NCBI RefSeq assembly: GCF_005239225.2
Contig: NC_133297.1
Coordinates: 20,931,882-20,995,881 of the forward strand
From: Populus alba
Taxonomy: Eukaryota; Streptophyta; Magnoliopsida; Malpighiales; Salicaceae
Direction of reading: 5' to 3'
DNA length: 64,000 nt
Shown here: positions 59,612-64,000 of the stretch, piece by piece
Position numbering within the stretch: position 1 is the first letter of the stretch
How the letters are laid out: each line of letters starts with the position of its first letter
Made by a program: the position numbers and the translations under genes
Notes under the pieces: model-generated
Databases searched by the model: none
What the model saw: only the letters and a program-made list of their open reading frames with translations
Told to the model about the DNA's origin: nothing

Positions 59612-62283
59612 TTTTTTTTTATTGAAATGTAAGAATTTTATATATCAAAATTTATGCAAGCTGGGTAACCAGCAAAACAAAAATACAATTGTATAAAACA
59701 AGCTTGTAGGAACAGGCTCCCAACAAGTACAAAAGAACAATACAATGAAGCCAATCCTACGGTTAATTTAGGAACCCAAAGTTTGGAGGTGCCTAAGATA
59801 ACAAAGAACTGAAAAAGTTAGAGACATTTACACAAACAAGACTAACACCATTTACACAAACAAGAACAATAGGACACTTGAAGTAAAGACCACAAGCCGA
59901 AGGATGTGGGCCCACTAGCCAAAATAACATCACGAAAACCTTTGTGCATGGGCATGCAGGCACGTAGACCAGAAGCAGAGGCAAGAGGGAGGGAAGCATG
60001 AATCAAAGATTATGAATCACAAACAAAGCACAATCCACCAGAATGAGTAGCCCTTTCGAGTGCCATCAGCCAACATTTAAGAGAGAGTGATCCCTCTTAT
60101 GAAAGTGAAAGTGTAGAATAAGACTTGGAATCTTCTGAAGATTGTATTAACATTCCTGGAAGTGCCATAAAAAATCATGCGATTTTGCTCCTCCCAAATT
60201 AAGTAAACCACAATGCTCAGCGAAACCCTTCTTATACGAGTTGCCATGTTTTTCTTTTTGGGGTGCAACCAACAGAGAGCACTAGACATAGAGTTCATAT
60301 TCCTGATTATTCTCAACCAGGATTTGATCATAGATCACAACTGACGTGGCCATCCACAAGAAAAGAAGAGATGCCTGTGAGATTCTCCCTCCTATCTACA
60401 AAACACACAAGTTGGATCAATATGGATGAATCACAATCTATCCCGAGTGTGGAGCTTACCCAAAGCAACCAACCATAGAATAAAACTATACTTAGGTAAG
60501 GACCATTGCTCCCAACCACCCCATGCCATGAGACAGTTGAACCTACAGGTCTAAAGAATTGATAAGCATGAGCTAAAAAGGGGCCTGTAGTAGTAGACCA
60601 GCTGGTTAGCAATTGGATACTTTCCCTTGTGCTTCCATTACGGTGCAAGAGAAGGTCCTGCATAGAGAGAATGGACTTCCATAGTCGCAACCAGATATCA
60701 TCAACAATGCTTAAATAAAAATGATGCACCTAATGAATCCATGCTGAATCCGTTTCAAGATGTATGTTCTAAAGTTGTTTGGCAAGGAAGCTTTCGTTGC
60801 GAGCTCTAAGATAAAAAAGGCCTAGACCTCCTTCCATTTTAGGCTGGCAGAGAAATTTCCATGCAACTAATGCTGAGTAGTTTCTCCTGGTGTCCCCTCT
60901 CCATAAGAAATTCATGTACATGCTGATGATTTTGGTAAGAACAACCTCTGGCATTGGAAAAATGTTCAGCCAGAAATGAACTTTGCCAAGGAGCATAGAT
61001 TGAAGAAGCTCAAGCTGACCTGCATACGAGAGATGCTTTCTAATCCAGCCTTGAACTGTCAACTTCAAGGCATTTAGTAGAGGTGCAAAATGACTAGCTA
61101 ATAGTCGGTGGGGACTCAAAGGGACCCCTAAGTAAGTGAAGGGAAAAAGCCCTGCCTTGAAACCTAATTCAGAGAGGATGGTTTGCCTGTGAGCATCTCG
61201 GACTCCCCTAAAAAAGATAGAAGATTTTTGTGGATTAATGACCAGTCCTAAAGTTTGACCAAACAAATGGAGTTGTTGAAGAAGACATCTAACCGAGGGA
61301 GCATCATCGCTTGAGAGAAAAAAGATGTCATCTACAAAAGCAAGATGTGTAAGACTATGGGACTGACATTTGGGATGAAACCGAAAAGAAGCTTGTTGAG
61401 AGGCTAGCTTAAGCATTTTGGAGAAGTATTTCATACAATAAATAAAGAGTTATGGGGACAAAAGATCCCCCTGGCGAACTCCATTTTTGCCCAGGAAGAA
61501 CCCATGTAGATCACCATTCACAGCAACAGAGTATGTGGCAGTGGATACACACTGCATGAGAAGGGAAACAAAATGGTTTGGAAACCCAAGTTGTCTAAGG
61601 AGATTTTCTAGAAAAACCTATTGAATAGAGTCAAAAGCTTTCTTGAAATCCACTTTCATTAGGCATCAAGGAGAGGAGCGTTTCCTGCCATAATGTCTGA
61701 GTAACTCCTGAACAAGATTGATGTTATCACTCATATATCGTCCACCCAAGAAGGCGTTTTGCAGAGGGCTGATGATATCTGAAAAAGCATGAGCTAGCTA
61801 GCCAGAATCTTTGCAATGATCTTATAAATGACATTGCAGTATGAAATGGGCCTGAAGTCTAATGGAGATGTAACATTAGCTGATTTAGGAACAAAAGCAA
61901 TGATGAAGCGATTAACCTGGTGAAGGAGTCAACCTGTAATGAAGAAATCTTGAACAGCAACATAGAAATCTTCTCCAACTATGTGCCAGGCATGATTGGA
62001 GAAAATGGAAGAATAACCATCAAGTCCAGGAGCTTTGTCATCCCCTATGCTAAAAACTGCCTTTTGAATATCCTCATAAGTGACTGGAGATAACAAGAGA
62101 TCATGAGAACTAAGTGAAAGGCATGGACCACTGTGAATAACCGCACTATCAAGAGTGATGGTTGGGTTGGACATGCCAAGCTACTACTGAAAATAGTTGA
62201 CAAAGATTGCTCCAACTTCCTCTATAGAGGAGCTTTGGCGACCATGTGGAGTCATAATGGCTAGAATGAAATTCCTTCTTTGA
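59612..62283 (-). mobile_element. 5'-truncated L1-like LINE
   Basis: Minus-strand element ending in a poly(A) tail (T-run at 59610-59620) and flanked by a 17-bp target duplication with two mismatches. It contains only the 3' half of ORF2 and the 3' UTR. Same family as the LINE at 22074-28202 (for example NINLVQELLRHYGR here and NINLT*ELLRHYGR there). Truncation at the 5' end is usual for LINE insertion. Confidence 0.9.
60077..62270 (-). pseudogene. LINE ORF2 pseudogene, RT and C-terminal part
   Basis: The minus-strand reading begins RRNFILAIMTPHGRQSSSIE (62270), followed by the RT: KAVFSIGDDKAPGLDGYSSI, GGRYMSDNINLVQELLRHYG, KVDFKKAF, GVRQGDLLSP, and FVDDIFFLSS at the catalytic site (Val for the usual Ala). 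The end part (KSWLRIIRNMNSMSSALCWL, VSLSIVVYLIWEEQNRMIFY) matches 27050-27290 of the full LINE. Stops and frame changes (for example a TAG for Trp near 60734) inactivate it. Confidence 0.85.
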
Positions 62284-62300
62284 GAGTTTGTACTATACTT
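62284..62300 (+). repeat. Right target-site duplication of truncated LINE
   Basis: GAGTTTGTACTATACTT, partner of 59595-59611. Confidence 0.85.
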
Positions 62301-62404
62301 ATTTCTAATATTATTAGTGGATCCTCTAACCTTGACAATTATTTTATCATTATTTAATCCTTACATCAATATCCCATAAAATTCTTATAAACTCTTAGTT
62401 TTAT

Positions 62405-62425
62405 TATATATATATATATATATAT
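62405..62425. repeat. (TA)n run inside Athila LTR
   Basis: Alternating TA, at the place where other LTR copies have the triplet-repeat run. Confidence 0.9.
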
Positions 62426-62544
62426 TATTTGTAATTTATATAGTTCACCTCCCTATGGTTCGACCCTGGTCTTCCCGGGTTATTTATTACTTGATACTCT
62501 TGCACTTGGGAGAAGACATTCAATCTTTTGGTCTTGTCAAGTTT

Positions 62545-62561
62545 TGGCGCTATTGTCGGGG
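62545..62561 (+). promoter_or_regulatory. Primer-binding site (tRNA-Asp type), plus strand
   Basis: TGGCGCTATTGTCGGGG, starting 6 bp after the LTR end at 62539. One base differs from the array sites. Confidence 0.8.
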
Positions 62562-62779
62562 AGGTAATTCTAGTATAAATTATAGTATTTATTTTATTTT
62601 CTCTTTTCACTTTTCATTTTATCTAACTTTTGTTTGTTTTGTTTTGTTTTGTTTTGTTTTGTTTTGTTTCCTTTCATTTTCTTTTCTTCCTTTTATTCTC
62701 TTCTTACATGTGCATAAGAGTTTGGTCACGTACATTAAGTGGTAGACTTTGTAGGGTATCCTTATCCTTTTCAGAAAAT

Positions 62780-64000
62780 ATGGCCGAAGAAGATAACCAG
62801 TCACTTCATAAAGAGAATAATGAGAATAACAGTGTGAGAACACTTAAAGTCCACATGAATCCCACAAGAACAAGTGCACCGTTATGCATAGTTTTCCCTC
62901 CTGATGCATCTCATTTTAATTTTAAGCCAGACATTATTCAACTTTTACCTTCTTTTCATGGTTTAGATTTAGAAAATCTATACTTGCATTTAAGGGAATT
63001 TGAGGAGGCCTATAACACCTATAATGACTCAAATTGTAGTATGAACATCATCAGAGTAAAGTTTTTTCCTTTTTCATTAAAAGATAAAGATAAAACATGG
63101 CTATAAAATTTAAGACCAGGATCCATTCCTGCTTGGGATGAAATGCAACAATAATTTTTAAAGTTTTTTCTGTCTCACAGAACAAACTCTTTCAAAAAAC
63201 AAACCATCACTTTCACTAAAAAACTAGGAGAAACATTTTACCAATGTTGGGATAGGTATTGAGACTTGCTTAATACTTGCCCTCATCATGATTTTGAAAC
63301 ATTGAGATTGGTTACACATTTTTATAAAGGGTTAACACCTAAAGATAGGCAAATGGTTGAATTGATGTGCAATGGAACTTTTAAAGATAAAGACCCTAAT
63401 GAAGCAATGGAGTACCTAGACTTGCTAGCTGAAAATGCGCAAAATTAGGACACTACAGGCACTTATAAGGCAACAAGTAAAACCCAACCTCATACATCTA
63501 GTGGAGGAATGTAGAACCTTACGGAAGATCATGACCTCCAAGCCAAGTTTGAATCTTTAGCTAAAAAAGTCGAGGCACTAGAATTTAAAAAGAGTGGTCA
63601 ATTAAAATTTGTTCAAGACATTGTGTGTTAAATTTATGAAACCAATGAACACTCAACCAATAATTGTCCAACTTTGCCTTATTTTAAGGAATGTCTTCAT
63701 GAATAAGCCTATGCTTTAAACAGTTTTCAAAGACCCAATCATAAACCATACTCGCAAACATACAACCCTGGTTGGAGAAATCGCCCAAATATCAGTTGGA
63801 AGAGTGATAATAATAACGCATAAGCTTCACAACCACCATTTCATACACACCATAATTTCCAAAATTTTCATAGATATGCACCTCCTTATGCTCCACCTTC
63901 TAGAAAAAATCTTGAGGAAACATTACATGCATTCATTGAAAAGCAAGAGGCAATCAACACTCAACTTGCTTAAAGCATGATAAATTTTAAAGATACTCTT
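62780..64000 (+). pseudogene. Athila-type gag pseudogene, runs off window end
   Basis: ATG at 62780 (MAEEDNQSLHKENNENN). The gag domain is readable in one frame (DIIQLLPSFHGLDLENLYLH, KDRQMVELMCNG). Damage is mostly premature stops: TAA after KTWL (63103), TGA for Trp-like codons near 63262, and others. In the knuckle at about 63620-63670 (C*IYETNEHSTNNC) a Gln codon is TAA and the second Cys is Tyr. The Trp lost in the array copies is intact here (TGG at about 63246). The tail to 64000 (LHAFIEKQEAINTQLA*) matches 10360-10470. The 3' end lies outside the window. Confidence 0.85.

Larger units (their letters stand above)
58328..62539 (+). mobile_element. Plus-oriented Athila LTR interrupted by a LINE
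   Basis: The LTR starts TTATTAGTACTTAAAAGTG at 58328 (canonical TGATTAG, with T for G) and runs to 59611. The LINE occupies 59612-62283, and the LTR resumes at 62284 and ends ...GTCTTGTCA at 62539, just before the PBS. Without the LINE it is about 1.54 kb, close to the 1569-bp reference LTR. It is the 5' LTR of the gag at 62780. Confidence 0.85.

Overview
The window is a stretch of a eudicot plant genome, probably a woody species. The evidence is an intron-rich plant phytochelatin synthase gene with GT-AG introns, plant-type Ty3/gypsy (Athila-lineage), Ty1/copia and L1-like LINE elements, AT-rich intergenic DNA and extensive nested repeats. One low-confidence AT-rich fragment (about 48.77-48.95 kb) reminds me of a repeat common in Salicaceae, but the species cannot be fixed from this sequence. 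Only one host gene is visible: an apparently intact phytochelatin synthase on the + strand at 49108-53097 (8 exons, 496 aa). Everything else recognisable is transposon-derived and mostly broken.

Layout. 1-13892: a minus-strand tandem array of defective Athila-type LTR retrotransposon units (LTR, tRNA-Asp primer-binding site, gag, in one unit also protease and reverse transcriptase). Three short units are near-identical at 2539 bp. They differ from a 4603-bp unit by one deletion between two GTTGA pentamers. 13893-20959: non-coding DNA holding two copies of a large LTR-like element rich in minisatellites, including a GC-rich 36-bp hairpin-forming satellite. 22074-28202: a full-length L1-like LINE with a perfect 17-bp target-site duplication. 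28440-30620: a decayed minus-strand transposon-type ORF. 30751-34060: an Athila LTR fragment, then an inverted copy of the large satellite-bearing element. 34905-46483: a mosaic of Athila LTRs and gag/integrase remnants, with two inverted LTR pairs. 46484-48018: a third plus-oriented copy of the minisatellite element. 54323-58260: a degenerate copia element. 58328-62539: a plus-strand Athila LTR split by a 5'-truncated LINE, followed by its primer-binding site and gag, which runs off the window end.

How the parts relate. The phytochelatin synthase gene is a small intact island about 1.1 kb from the element to its left and 1.2 kb from the copia remnant to its right. The transposon coding regions share one style of decay, G-to-A and C-to-T changes at Trp, Gln, Cys and Glu codons, as expected for methylated, silenced DNA. 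I found no tRNA or rRNA genes, CRISPR arrays or other host protein genes. The most unusual structures are the gag-LTR tandem array, the hairpin satellites inside LTR-like sequence, the inverted LTR pairs, and a LINE ORF2 that holds one reading frame for 1107 codons despite 11 in-frame stops.
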